Notes under the pieces: model-generated
What the model was told of the DNA's origin: nothing
What the model saw: the letters and a program-made list of their open reading frames with translations, nothing else
Databases searched by the model: none
Source of the DNA: Symbiodinium natans
Taxonomy: Eukaryota; Sar; Dinophyceae; Suessiales; Symbiodiniaceae
NCBI GenBank assembly: GCA_905221605.1
Contig: CAJNDS010002760.1
Location: forward strand, 161,501-225,500
Direction of reading: 5' to 3'
Length of the DNA: 64,000 bases
Made by a program: the position numbers and the translations under genes
Part shown: piece after piece, positions 53,036-63,379 of the stretch
How the letters are laid out: every line of letters begins with the position of its first letter
Numbering within the stretch: the stretch's first letter is position 1

Positions 53036-56000
53036 TTCTGGGGAATCCCCCCAATTTGGAAACTAAATGAATTAATGAATATTAGGGCAATTAATGAATT
53101 AATGAAATAATTGAATTAATTGGCAGTATTGCATAAGCAATTAATTAATTAAGTCCAATTAATTCCACCCAACTTTGGAAAATAATTGAATTAATTCAAT
53201 TAATTCAATTAATTCAATTAATTCAATTAATTCAATTAATTCATTTATTTCCAAAGGGGGGGAGGGGTGGGGGCTGGGGAATCCCCCCCATTTGGAAATA
53301 AATGAATTAATTGAATTAATCGAAATAATTCAACTAATTCAACTAATTCAATTAATTCAATTAATTCATTTATTTCCAAAGGGGAGGTGGAATTAATTGA
53401 ATTAATTGAATTAATTCCAATTAATTCAATTAATTCAATTAATTCAATTAATTCAATTAATTCAATTAATTCAATTAATTCAATTAATTCAATGAATTCA
53501 ATTAATTCAATTAATTCAATTAATTCAATTAATTCAATTAATTCAATTAATTCATTTATTTCCAAAGGGGGGGGTTCAATTAATTCAATTAATTCAATTA
53601 ATTCAACTAATTCAATTAATTCCACCCCCCCCTTTGGAAATAAATGAATTAATTGAATTAATTGATTAAATTCAATAAATTTCAGGGGGAAAGTGGAAAT
53701 TAAGGAATTTAATGAATTAAATTCTGTCTGTGCAACCCTACAGGACCTAAAATAGGGTCTATTTGGAACATGGCTCTTGTGAATAAGTATACGTTTTGGG
53801 GCCTGTTTTCCTCTTGTAAATACGATTCCCAGCTTCCAAATAGACCCTATTTAAGCTGCACACGCCCCCACCCCCCATTTGGAAATAAATTAATTACTTG
53901 AATTAATTGAAATAATTGAATTAATTCAATTAATTCAATTAATTGATTTATTTCCAAAGGGGAGGTGGAATTAGTTGAATTAATTGAATTAATTCAATTA
54001 TTTCAATTAATTCAAGTAATTCATTTATTTCCAAATGGGGGGGATTCCCCAGCCCCCACCCCCCCCCTTTGGAAATAAATGAATTAATTGAATTAATTGA
54101 ATTAATTGAGCTAATTGAATTAATTGAATTAATTCAACTAATTCAATTAATTCATTTATTTCCAAAGGGGAGGTGGAATTAATTGAATTAATTGAATTAA
54201 TTCAATTATTTCAATTAATTCAATTAATTCAATTAATTCATTTATTTCCAAATGGGGGGGATTCCCCATCCCCCACCCCCCCCCCCCCTTTGGAAATAAA
54301 TGAATTAATTGAATTAATTGAATTAATTGAATTAATTGAATTTCAATTAATGGATTTATTTCCAAAGGGGAGGTGGAATTAATTGAATTAATTGAATTAA
54401 TTCAATTATTTCAATTAATTCAATTAATTCATTTATTTCCAAAGGGGGGGGAGGGGTGGGGGCTGGGGAATCCCCCCATTTGGAAATAATTGAATTAATT
54501 GAATTAATTGAATTAATTGAATTAATTGAACTAATTGACTCAATTCAATTAATTCAATTAACTAAATTAAATTAATTAATTCCACCCCCCCTTTGGAAAT
54601 AAATTAATTAATTGAATTAATTGAATTAATTGAATTAATTGAATTAATTCAATTAATTCAATTAATGCAATTAATTCAATTAATTCATTTATTTCCAAAG
54701 GGGGGGGGGGTGGGGTCTGGGGAATCCCCCCCATTTGGAAATGAATGAACTAATTGAACGAAATTATTTAAACTATCGCGGCTCGATTTGGCCAAATTTT
54801 GCCGGGCAGCCTGCGGGCAAAATTTGGCCAAATCGGGCTGCTTCTCGTATGCCATGAGAAATGCGCGGCTCGATTTGGCCAAATTTTGCCCGGAGGCTGC
54901 CCGGCAAAATTTGGCCAAATCGAGCCGCGCATTTCTCAGCGCGTACGACGAGCAGCCCGATTTAGCCAAATTTTGCCCGCAGACTTCCCGGCAAAATTTG
55001 GCCAAACCGAGCCGCGATAGTTTAAATAATTTCGGGCCTCCAGAAAGGCGCGGCTCGATTTGGCCAGATTTTGCCGGGCAGTCTGCGGGCAAAATTTGGC
55101 CAAATCGGGCTGCTCGTCGAACGCGATGAGAAATGCGCGGCTCGATTTGGCCAAATTTTGCCGGGCAGCCTGGCAAAATTTGGCCAAATCGAGCCGCGCC
55201 TTTCTGAAGGCCCGAAAGTTTTAAACTATCGCGGCTCGATTTGGCCAAATTTTGCCGGGCAGCTTCCGGGCAAAATTTGGCCAAATCGGGCTGCCCTTCG
55301 TATGCGATGAGAAATGCGTGGCTCGATTTGGCCAAATTTTGCCCGGAGGCTGCCCGGCAAAACTTGGCCAAATCGAGCCGCGATAGTTTAAATAATTTCG
55401 GGCCTCCAGAAAGGCGCGGCTCGATTTGGCCAAATTTTGCCGGGCAGCCTCCGGGCAAAATTTGGCCAAATCGAGCTGGGGGGGTGGGCTCTGGGGAATC
55501 CCCCCCATTTGGAAATTAATTGAATTAATTGAATTAATTGAATTAATTCAATTAATTCAATTAATTCAATTAATCCAACTAATTCAATTAATTCCACCCC
55601 CCCTTTGGAAATAAATGAATTAATTGAATGAATTGAATTAATTGAATTAATTGAATTAATTGAATTAATTGAATTAATTGAATTAATTGAATTAATTCAA
55701 TTAATTCAATTAATTCAATTAATTCAATTAATTCAATTAATTCATTTATTTCCAAAGGGGGGGGAGGGGTGGGGGCTGGGGAATCCCCCCCATTTGGAAA
55801 TAAATGAATTAATTGAATTAATTGAATTAATCGAAATAATTCAACTAATTCAATTAATTCAATTAATTCATTTATTTCCAAAGGGGAGGTGGAATTAATT
55901 GAATTAATTGAATTAATTCCAATTAATTCAATTAATTCAATTAATTCAATTAATTCAATTAATTCAATTAATTCTAATTCAATTAATTCAATTAATTCAA

Positions 56001-56462
56001 TTAATTCAATTAATTCAATTAATTCAATTAATTCAATTAATTCAATTAATTCAATTAATTCAATTAATTCAATTAATTCATTTATTTCCAATTCAATTAA
56101 TTCAATTAATTCAATTAATTCAATTAATTCAATTAATTCAATTAATTCAACTAATTCAATTAATTCCACCCCCCCCTTTGGAAATAAATGAATTAATTGA
56201 ATTAATTGATTAAATTCATTAAATTCCAGGGGGAAAGTGGAAATTAAGGAATTTAATGAATTAAATTCTGTCTGTGCAACCCTACAGGACCTAAAATAGG
56301 GTCTATTTGGAACATGGCTCTTGTGAATAAGTATACGTTTTGGGGCCTGTTTTCCTCTTGTAAATACGATTCCCAGCTTCCAAATAGACCCTATTTAAGC
56401 TGCACACCCCCCCCCCCCCCCCCCCCCCCCCTTTTGGCCCCCCCCCCCCTCCCCCTTTTCAG

Positions 56463-56609
56463 GCCCTGCTGTCGACCTGTACTGCGCCCGCACTTCTCCT
56501 GCCTGACTCAAAAAAAGCTTGCTTGTCAGCCGCGCTTCTAGCTTTCGTGGCCCCGATCTCAAGTATTCTAGTTGCCACTAGTGCATCGACTGGACTAGTG
56601 CAGGAGTGA
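56463..56609 (+). CDS. Terminal exon candidate directly after the giant element
   Basis: The acceptor is a long C/T tract ending CCCTTTTCAG. 48 open codons, ALLSTCTAPALLLPDSKKAC then LSAALLAFVAPISSILVATS, stop TGA. The hydrophobic stretch could be a C-terminal membrane helix or GPI signal. It could be the last exon of the GT77 gene across an 11-kb intron, or belong to another gene. Confidence 0.48.
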   Translation, partial: ALLSTCTAPALLLPDSKKACLSAALLAFVAPISSILVATSASTGLVQE

Positions 56610-56679
56610 CTTAGATATGTTGTGGTGATGCCAGGCGTCGTCATCTTAGCTTGCCGTACATGAAGTGGTCTTCAGCTAC

Positions 56680-56754
56680 TAAACCCTAAACCCTAAACCC
56701 TAAACCCTAAACCCTAAACCCTAAACCCTAAACCCTAAACCCTAAACCCTAAAC
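56680..56754 (-). repeat. CCCTAAA array
   Basis: Ten perfect units just upstream of the 56825 candidate first exon. Confidence 0.93.
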
Positions 56755-56824
56755 CGTTCTCAGCGAAGAAGCCTGGGACACGGAGCTGTGGCACCGGGTT
56801 TAGCTATGACTTGGGGTGGCTTTC

Positions 56825-56964
56825 ATGGCTTCGGTGGCTTCTTCCAGCCGCCAAGCCCGCCGGAAGAGCAGCGAGTTCACCGCACACGACACGGGTAGGA
56901 GGATATGCTCAAGTCAAGAGGCCTGTTTGGAACAGGGGGGCCTCATGATACTGCTGATCCACAG
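56825..56964 (+). CDS. Candidate first exon of a new gene
   Basis: ATG at 56825, 46 codons (MASVASSSRQARRKSSEFTA, later LEQGGLMILLIH), ending CACAG|GTGAGA, a consensus donor. Serine/arginine-rich start. No family recognised; other frames are partly open. Confidence 0.42.
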
Positions 56965-57219
56965 GTGAGAAGCATTTTTGTTTGCCTTCCTATGGTGTAC
57001 GGTCCTTGACTAGATCGTAATGGGCCCTGTTCCCCCTTTTTAGGGGGCCCTTGGTTCCTTAACTTCTACCCAAACCCCAGACCCGAACCCAAAACCCTAA
57101 ACCCTAGACCCTAGACCCTAAACCCTAAACCCTAAACCCTATACCCTAAACCCTAAACCCTAAACCCTAAACCCAACGCTAGAAGGGAGCCCTTTTGTAA
57201 TCCCTAAACCATAAACACG

Positions 57220-57276
57220 ACGAAGGAGTTGGAGGCGTGCAACGAGGAGATAGCTTCACTGGAGAAGCGAAAGCAG
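57220..57276 (+). CDS. Coiled-coil exon candidate (LEACNEEIASLEKRKQ)
   Basis: 19 codons TKELEACNEEIASLEKRKQ, GC donor AAGCAG|GCGGGGTGTC. The 16 bases across this donor are identical to those at the first UBA2 exon donor (4451-4466). Confidence 0.48.
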
Positions 57277-57623
57277 GCGGGGTGTCGGTGTGGTTTAGGG
57301 TTTAGGGCTTGCGGGCGTTTTGTGGTTCAGAGTTTAACTAGATAGGTTGTGGTTGCATTTTCGGGAGATGTACTACAAATGCTCCTGATAGTTTGTGGGC
57401 TTCGGGCTAATTAGGGCCATTCTTGAGGATGTGCATTTGGGCATTTGGGGGCCAATCGAGGGGGGGGGGGGGACGGGAGGGAGGGGAAGGAATTCAGGTA
57501 TACAAGTTCTCCACACCCGAAGCCCTAAACGCCCAATCTGGAACAACCGCCCAAACCCCAAACACCAAAGCACCACATCAACCCTAAAAGAGCACACAAC
57601 CTGTGTAAACCCTGGGGGTGCAG

Positions 57624-57673
57624 TCCGTGCTAAGTTTCCAGCTTTCCAGGAGTCGTTTAAGGGTGTAAATCAG
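57624..57673 (+). CDS. Weak exon candidate (VRAKFPAFQESFKGV)
   Basis: Follows GGGGGTGCAG; about 16 open codons with a protein-like pattern. Confidence 0.32.
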
Positions 57674-57680
57674 GGTCGAA

Positions 57681-57775
57681 ATAATTACGAGTAATATTCC
57701 CTTATGGCCGCTTGAAATTGCACTAGAAAAGTCTCCCACAACACTGTTCTATTTTTTCAGGCCCCTATATTACGT
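57681..57775 (+). mobile_element. MITE-like family 6, copy 3
   Basis: TAATTACGAGTAATATTCCC to TTTCAGGCCCCTATATTACG. Confidence 0.68.
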
Positions 57776-57995
57776 GGGGCTCGCCTGTTCCCCTTGTTCC
57801 CCTAAACCCTAAAGTTAAAGCCTTTGGACCCTAAACCCTAAAGCCTAAACTTCATGCCCTAAACCCTAAACCCTCAACCCTAAACTTCAAGCCTTGAGGG
57901 GCCCTAATTTGTAGCCCTTTAAACCCTAAACCCTAAACCCTAATTTGCCGGGTGTGGGGCCGCAGGTAAGGCCAAAAAATATTCACGATTCCCAG

Positions 57996-58045
57996 GAGAC
58001 GGCTGGAAAGATGTGCGAGCTGGCAGCCCAGATTTGTTGTTGGCT
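57996..58045 (+). CDS. Weak exon candidate (ETAGKMCELAAQICCWLL)
   Basis: Follows GATTCCCAG; open until the TTTAGGG array. Confidence 0.33.
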
Positions 58046-58124
58046 GTTGCGTTTAGGGGTTTACGGTTTAGGGTTTAGGGTTTAGGGTTTAGGGTTTAAC
58101 GGTCGGAGGAGCTGGGTTTTGGAG

Positions 58125-58218
58125 TACTCTACTTTAACACCTTTGCTGGTTTTGGGTTCCTATCATAGCTACTTGTACCTAGAAAAGTATATACTTCTTT
58201 CCAGGGCCTTACTCCAAA
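58125..58218 (+). mobile_element. MITE-like family 5, second copy
   Basis: TTTGGAGTACTCTACTTTAA at the left and GGGCCTTACTCCAAAG at the right, with the same CATAGCTACTTGTACCTA interior as 9216-9324. Confidence 0.72.
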
Positions 58219-58229
58219 GTAGGGGGGAG

Positions 58230-58311
58230 CGTCCAGCATGAGAAGACGCGGACCTGCCGCTTATCGAGCTCCGAGGGGACGGCATGGTGTCAATCTGACA
58301 GTTGTAGAAGG
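58230..58311 (+). CDS. Weak exon candidate (HEKTRTCRLSSSEGTAW)
   Basis: Follows GCGTCCAG; open for about 26 codons to AGAAG|GTCAGG. Confidence 0.33.
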
Positions 58312-58974
58312 TCAGGGTTTAGGGTTTAGGGTTTGGGGTTTAGGGTTTAGGGTTTAGGGTTTAGGGTTTAATCTGGCTGAGACCCGCGAAAGGCCCTGAA
58401 CCCTTGCATTCCATGAGCTCTACATGAGCCCTAAACCCTAGACCCGAAACCCTTAAACCCTAAATCCTAAACCCTTAAACCCTTAAACCCTTAAACCCTT
58501 AAACCCATAAACCCTAAACCCCAAAACCCTTAAGCCCTAAAACCCTTAAACCCTTAAACCCTTAAAACCCTAAACCCCAAACCCCTAAACCCTAAAGCCC
58601 TAAAGCCCTAAAACCCTAATCCTTGACCCTTACATGGACCCCAACTCGAAGCCGTACATGAAACCGAAGACCCCAAGCTGTAAATGAACCGCCAAGCCCT
58701 CTTCTTAACCCTAACCCCCAAACCCCAAACCCCAAACCCTAAACCCTCAACCTTAGCCCTAAATAAGACCTCATACCTGCCAAGCAAGCCAGTGCTTCTT
58801 CCGAGGGTCACCGCAGAAGCAGAGCGGCCGGGAAACCCAGCGCGGTTTAGGGTTTAGGGTTTATTTGGGGTTCACGGTTTAGGTTCGGGTTTAGGGTTTA
58901 GGGTTTAGGGTTTAGGGTTCAGGGTTCAGTGTTCAGGGTTGAGGGTTGAGGGTTTAGGGTTTAGGGTTGACGGT

Positions 58975-59360
58975 TTGTTCTTGTCATTGATATCCTGCAT
59001 TGGTTTTAGGGGTATAGGTTCATTGTTATCCGCCTTTGGTTGGTTTTAGGAGCATATGTTCATTGTTTTCCTGTGTTGCTCAGCTGCTTGGTTTTCGGGT
59101 CATATGTTCATTCTCGGCGTGTTTTTGTTGGTTAAACGGTTATATGGTCACTGTTATCCTGTTTTGGTTGGTTTAAGGGGTATGTGTTCTCCTGTTTTGG
59201 TTGGTTTTCGGGGCCTGCTATCCTGTTGTGGTTGGTTTTCGGGCTATATGTTCACTGTTATGCTGTTTGGTTGGTTTTAGGGGTACACGTTCACTTTTAT
59301 CCTGTTTTGGTTCGTTTTCGGGGTATTTGCTCAGTGTTTTCCCTGGTTGGTTTAGGGTTA
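58975..59360 (+). repeat. Degenerate minisatellite, about 42-bp unit
   Basis: Roughly nine units of TTGGTTGGTTTTAGGGGTAT then ATGTTCACTGTTATCCTGTT with deletions. It produces a spurious hydrophobic frame. Confidence 0.85.
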
Positions 59361-59619
59361 CGTGATTCCGTTTAGGGTTTAGGGCTTGGGGTTGCAAGGT
59401 TGACCAGTGACCCAGGGTTTAGGGTTTAGGGTTTGCTGTTTCCTTGCTGTGGCTTGAATAAGGGCTCCCCGCCCTCTAAATCCCTCAAAGGACTGAAGTT
59501 TTGATCTTCCGAAAACTTCCCCGGGAGCCCAGGACCCCCCTACTATCCCTTACTTAGGGAAGAGTCCTAGTTATTGCCTTAAACCCCAAACACCTCAAAC
59601 AACTGGCTATTCCCGAAAC

Positions 59620-59728
59620 TTGGGATGTTCCCCCCTTACACTCGCAGTCCTTAAGAGGGATTCTACTCTGGGTTTCCATTAATCCCTATTCATTACAGTG
59701 ACTGTGAGTATAAGGGGCAACCTCCCCA
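59620..59728 (+). mobile_element. MITE-like family 1, copy 4
   Basis: TTGGGATGTTCCCCCCTTAC at the left and GTGAGTATAAGGGGCAACCT at the right; the interior is diverged. Confidence 0.7.
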
Positions 59729-59789
59729 CCCTAAACCCTACCCAAAAAACCTAAAGTTGGGGAGTTGCCCGGGGGGGGGGGGGGGGGGC

Positions 59790-59942
59790 TAAACCCTAAA
59801 CCCTAAACCCTAAACCCTAAACCCTGCAACCCTAAACCCTAAACCCTAAACCCTAAACCCTAAACCCTAAACCCTAAACCCTAAACCCTAAACCCTAAGC
59901 CCTAAGCCCTAAACCCTAAACCCTAAACCCTAAACCCTACCC
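59790..59942 (-). repeat. CCCTAAA array after a poly-G run
   Basis: About 20 units with two CCCTAAG variants, directly after the 20-G run at 59769-59788. Confidence 0.93.
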
Positions 59943-59999
59943 TAAAAAACCCTAAAGTTGGGGAGCGGGGAGTTGGGGACGGACCTTAGCCTTTTTCAG

Positions 60000-60061
60000 A
60001 GCTTCCAGGGTGCGCGCCGAGAAGCTCAACGCTGCTTCCGGCCCGGCGCTGATTGAGCGCT
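60000..60061 (+). CDS. Unassigned exon candidate (ASRVRAEKLNAASGPALIER)
   Basis: Follows CTTTTTCAG; 20 open codons with a clean amphipathic pattern, followed by TTTAGG-type repeats. Confidence 0.42.
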
Positions 60062-60205
60062 TAGGTTTAGGCTTCAGGGTTTCGGGTTTCGGGATTTAGG
60101 GTCAGCGTTTTTGGTTTAGGGTTTAGGGGTTTAGGGTTTTTGGTTTAGGTTTTTTAGGGTTAGGGTTTAGGGTTTCGGGTTTATGTTTAGGGTTTAGGGT
60201 GTAGG

Positions 60206-60312
60206 TTGGTTCCCCCTTATACTAACAGTCCTTAATAGTTAACTAGGGATTGTAGTACCCCCTATGATAATCCCGACTAAGGACTGTTAGTACAAGGGGG
60301 GGAACATCCCAA
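60206..60312 (+). mobile_element. MITE-like family 1, copy 5
   Basis: TTCCCCCTTATACTAACAGT at the left and GGACTGTTAGTACAAGGGGG then AACATCCCAA at the right. Confidence 0.78.
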
Positions 60313-60342
60313 GTTTAACCGATCAATCCGTGCATCCCGCAG

Positions 60343-60458
60343 AGAAGGATCCTCCATACAGTAGCCCTTGTTTTCGCTTCTGGCGTTTCAAAATGAAAGG
60401 GTCGAGGGTATATAGACACTTTTTGAATATGAAGAAGCAGCTGTGCTTCATTTGGTAG
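60343..60458 (+). CDS. Terminal exon candidate (basic, aromatic-rich tail)
   Basis: Follows CATCCCGCAG, directly after a family 1 MITE. 38 codons: EKDPPYSSPCFRFWRFKMKG then SRVYRHFLNMKKQLCFIW, stop TAG. Confidence 0.42.
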
Positions 60459-60659
60459 CATCTCACAAAGATGGCTCGAAAGAAAGAAAGGTCCTGGAAA
60501 GAGGGCAGTTGGCATTTGCGCAGTTGACAACTTGATTTCCTACCTTATAATCCAAAGGACTGCGCTTTAGTTGGGGTCCCCAAACCTCCCCAAACGGCAT
60601 CCATACCTATTCCCTACCACTGGGGAGGGGGGGGGGGGGAGGGGTTCTACATGAGATGC

Positions 60660-60682
60660 GTGGGTGTGTGTGTGTGTGTGTA
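60660..60682 (+). repeat. GT microsatellite
   Basis: Short run of GTGTGTGT repeats. Confidence 0.9.
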
Positions 60683-60827
60683 GTCAAACCCACGAACTTG
60701 CCTGGTTTTGTGGTTGACTACAGGCCACCTTGGACTGACCCGGGTTTTGGGTTGACAAGTCTTCGGAGGGTGGCCGCAATCGGCGCTCTGAGTGGTGTGC
60801 AAGCGCCTTCACGTGGGGGGTCGGAAC

Positions 60828-60950
60828 ATTTACTAACAGTTCCCCTTATGGTCCCTTTATACACATACTATCTTAACACCCCCCCCCCCAAACAACAAAA
60901 GAAAAACAAGTCTGTTCTCATTGTTAGGCCCCTGAATTACGCACATCCTT
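60828..60950 (+). mobile_element. MITE-like family 6, copy 4
   Basis: TTACTAACAGTTCCCCTTAT to TTGTTAGGCCCCTGAATTAC, with a poly-C tract in the middle. Confidence 0.68.
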
Positions 60951-60997
60951 TCAGTGCAGGGTTTTTGCCCGGACGCGGTTTTTCCCTGCACCCAAGA

Positions 60998-61199
60998 CTT
61001 GCTAGACCAGTGGTGCCTTGCACCCTTTTTTGGTTCTGGGTTGAAGGGTTTAGGGTTTTAGGGTTTAGGCTTTAGGGTTTTGGGTTTAGGGTTAAGGATT
61101 TAGGGTTTGGGGTTTAGGGTTAGGGTTTAGGGTTCCCTGCTAAAGTAACCAACCGAAAAAAGGTGCCCTGATTTTCAATATGGTTCTTGGGCTACCAAG
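60998..61199 (+). mobile_element. MITE-like family 3, copy split by a TTTAGGG array
   Basis: The left part (CCAGTGGTGCCTTGCACCCT) and right part (AAAGTAACCAACCGAAAAAA to GGGCTACCAAG) are separated by about 90 bases of TTTAGGG-type repeat (about 61046-61132). The array replaces the spot where other copies read TTTGGGTTCCC. Confidence 0.75.
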
Positions 61200-61317
61200 A
61201 ACTACAACCCCCCTAGGAATTATTTTCTATGTGAATGTATACAAAACTTTAGGGAATATTGAACGTGTTATTGCGATTAAGGTTCTAAGGGGAATGTAGA
61301 GAAGCAGATCCTCCAGG

Positions 61318-61425
61318 ATGTACATCCAAAGCACATGGTTCACTGCTCCGCAAGGAATCTGTTGCCTTGCACAAGATCAGATGCGTATGCTTTTCAGAGC
61401 TGTGCGAGCGGCAACTTGCACCTCC
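61318..61425 (+). CDS. Unassigned exon candidate (TWFTAPQGICCLAQDQMRML)
   Basis: Follows GATCCTCCAG. Two frames are open over about 36 codons; MYIQSTWFTAPQGICCLAQD looks the more natural. Confidence 0.35.
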
Positions 61426-61556
61426 CCCCCTCCCCCCCCTGAAAAAAAAAGGAACCGCAATTGGGGCGTGGGGTCTGTAGGGACACCCGAAACCCTAAAT
61501 CATGAACCCCCCCTAAACCCTAAACCCTAAACCTTAAACCCAAAACCCTATTGACA

Positions 61557-61643
61557 TCCGAAGGCGCCCTACACCTGCCGCCTGCGGCACCCGCGGGCCC
61601 TGCGGCCCCTGCGGCCCAGGCCCTCTGCATGCGCAACCTGTAG
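61557..61643 (+). CDS. Terminal exon candidate, alanine/proline-rich
   Basis: Reads GALHLPPAAPAGPAAPAAQA then LCMRNL and TAG; GC-rich, unlike its surroundings. Confidence 0.35.
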   Translation, partial: SEGALHLPPAAPAGPAAPAAQALCMRNL

Positions 61644-62052
61644 CGCGCGAGCCTAGGTCATTACCTAAACTACTATTTGCTTAAGAACCCCAAGAGAATC
61701 AGAAAATAACAATCCCCATCTTACCCTTTATGAGGAAGAATGTTTTTGTATTCTTTGGGGAGTTCTTAAGCAGTTCGTAGTAAAGGAGTTAGCTGAAGGC
61801 TCCAAGGTAGTTAGTTTTTGGGTAGTTTGTAGGGGATTCTGTAGCGTACGACCCCAAAAAAGGTACAAAGGAGTCTTTGGGTAGAGGATCATCCCAGGAT
61901 GGGCGATTCAGCCTTACAATCCCCACAATCAACCCTATATGGTTTTGGGTTTAGGGTTTAGGGTTTAGGGGTTCTCGGGCATAACTCGCCCATCCTGGTT
62001 GCCTAAGGGAGTTAGAAGGGTGCGGTGCGGGGGCCACCTCCTGGACCCCTTG

Positions 62053-62140
62053 CTTGGTAGCCCAGTGGTACCCTTTTCCCCCTTCTGAAGCAACCAACCC
62101 AAAAAAGGGTGCCCTTATTGTTTTATGGTTACTGGGCTAC
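62053..62140 (+). mobile_element. MITE-like family 3, short copy
   Basis: CTTGGTAGCCCAGTGGTACC to ATGGTTACTGGGCTAC, about 88 bases, internal AGCAACCAACCCAAAAAAGG. Confidence 0.72.
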
Positions 62141-62536
62141 TCAGACAGTCTTAGCCATCGAACGTACCCCCCCATATTGCTTCTGTTGACGTACAGTCTG
62201 TTAGCAATGCTTGACTTTATCTACTACTTGCTTAGGAACCCCCCAATAGAAGAGAACCTATATTGCCCGTGAAAAGAAAAAATGGGGGGCAGGGGGGTGG
62301 GGTTCTTCAGACAGTAGTGATTAGCAGGTACATCCCCAAAGCCTATGGCTTGGTTTAGGGTTTAGGGTTTGGATTTAGGGTTTAGGGTATAGGGTCATTG
62401 ACAGTTACAGGGTAGTTGTATACCCTGAACTTAAAACCCGAAACCCGAAGCTCTGTATTCGGCAAGCTAGGCTGAAATGGTGGTTTCTGGTGTTGGGGTT
62501 TTGGAGGTTTAAGGGCTTAGGTTGAAGGTTTGCGGT

Positions 62537-62633
62537 TTGGATGTTGCCCTTATACTAACAGTCCTTAATCGGGCTAAGAGTACCTACTATAATCCCGTTT
62601 AAGGAGCTGTGAGTATAAGGGGGAATATCCCAA
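62537..62633 (+). mobile_element. MITE-like family 1, copy 6
   Basis: CCCTTATACTAACAGTCCTT at the left, GTGAGTATAAGGGGGAATAT then CCCAAG at the right. A further right-end fragment sits at 40993-41010, directly after the assembly gap. Confidence 0.75.
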
Positions 62634-62697
62634 GCCGTCAATAAGGCCAAAACCCCGCACCCTAAACCTCAAACCTCAAACCTCAAACCTCCAACCC

Positions 62698-62724
62698 TAC
62701 ACCCTAAACCCTAAACCCTAAACC

Positions 62725-62791
<67 letters not shown>

Positions 62792-62908
62792 ACCCTAAAC
62801 CCTAAACCCTAAACCCTAAACCCTAAACCCTAAACCCTAAACCCTAAACCCTAAACCCTAAACCCTAAACCCTAAACCCTAACCCTAAACCCTAATCCCT
62901 AAACCCAA
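62698..62908 (-). repeat. CCCTCAA and CCCTAAA array
   Basis: A block of about 12 CCCTCAA variants is enclosed by canonical CCCTAAA units; about 30 units in total. Confidence 0.93.
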
Positions 62909-62943
62909 GTTTACGGTTTTTTGCTGTTCCTCTCTGCCTCCAG

Positions 62944-62997
62944 ATGTCGCCCAGCAATGCGGGCGTCAACCTTTGCGATCTCCTAGCGGTGCCTTGA
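62944..62997 (+). CDS. Terminal exon candidate (MSPSNAGVNLCDLLAVP stop)
   Basis: Preceded by the strong acceptor TTCCTCTCTGCCTCCAG and a CCCTAAA array. 17 codons and TGA. It also has an ATG first codon, so a very short intact frame is possible. Confidence 0.4.
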   Translation: MSPSNAGVNLCDLLAVP

Positions 62998-63379
62998 CAG
63001 CATCTGCCCTAAACCCTCAACCCTAAACCCTAAACCCTCACAGACCCTGTACCCTAGATTCCTCCCAGAGGTTTGAACAACCTCTGCACTCCAAATTCCT
63101 TACCTGTAAACCCTAAACCCTCAACTCTAGGCCGTAGACCCTAAACCCTATGGGTGTGCCAGCCCCAATAGAAGCTCAGCTAGCTGGCATCGAAATGTGC
63201 TCCCCTTCCTCTCTTCCTTTGCCGGGTTTAGGGTGCAAGTGTTGAGTAATTGTCAGTGTTGTCCTCTTAAGAATCCCCTGGATACGTAAAGCATATGCTA
63301 CCCAAAGTCCCAATTCCGTTATCAAGTCCGTCGGAATCGGCCCCGAAACCCTCAACCCTAAACCCCAAATCCTAAACCC

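Larger units (their letters stand above)
46137..56407 (+). mobile_element. Giant TIR repeat element, copy 2, complete, about 10.3 kb
   Basis: Left end GTGGGTGGCTTAAATAGGGT; right end ACCCTATTTAAGCTGCACAC. The 37-base ends are inverted copies with three mismatches. Order: skewed block 46250-48845, about 57-bp repeats 48846-50987, 31-bp repeats 50988-51345, AATT palindromes 51346-52320, hairpin repeats 52321-53035, AATT 53036-53700, an internal right end 53701-53863, then AATT, hairpins, AATT and the true right end 56226-56407. The last 2.5 kb is thus a tandem duplicate including the terminus. No transposase frame was seen, so it would be non-autonomous. Confidence 0.8.

Noticed and set aside
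51206-56191. Frames reading ELIELIELI, NSINSINS or AKFGQIEPR
   Set aside because: Direct translations of the AATTGAATT palindromes and the TTTGGCCAAATTTTGCC repeats.
59056-59375. Hydrophobic membrane-like protein
   Set aside because: Translation of a degenerate 42-bp minisatellite.
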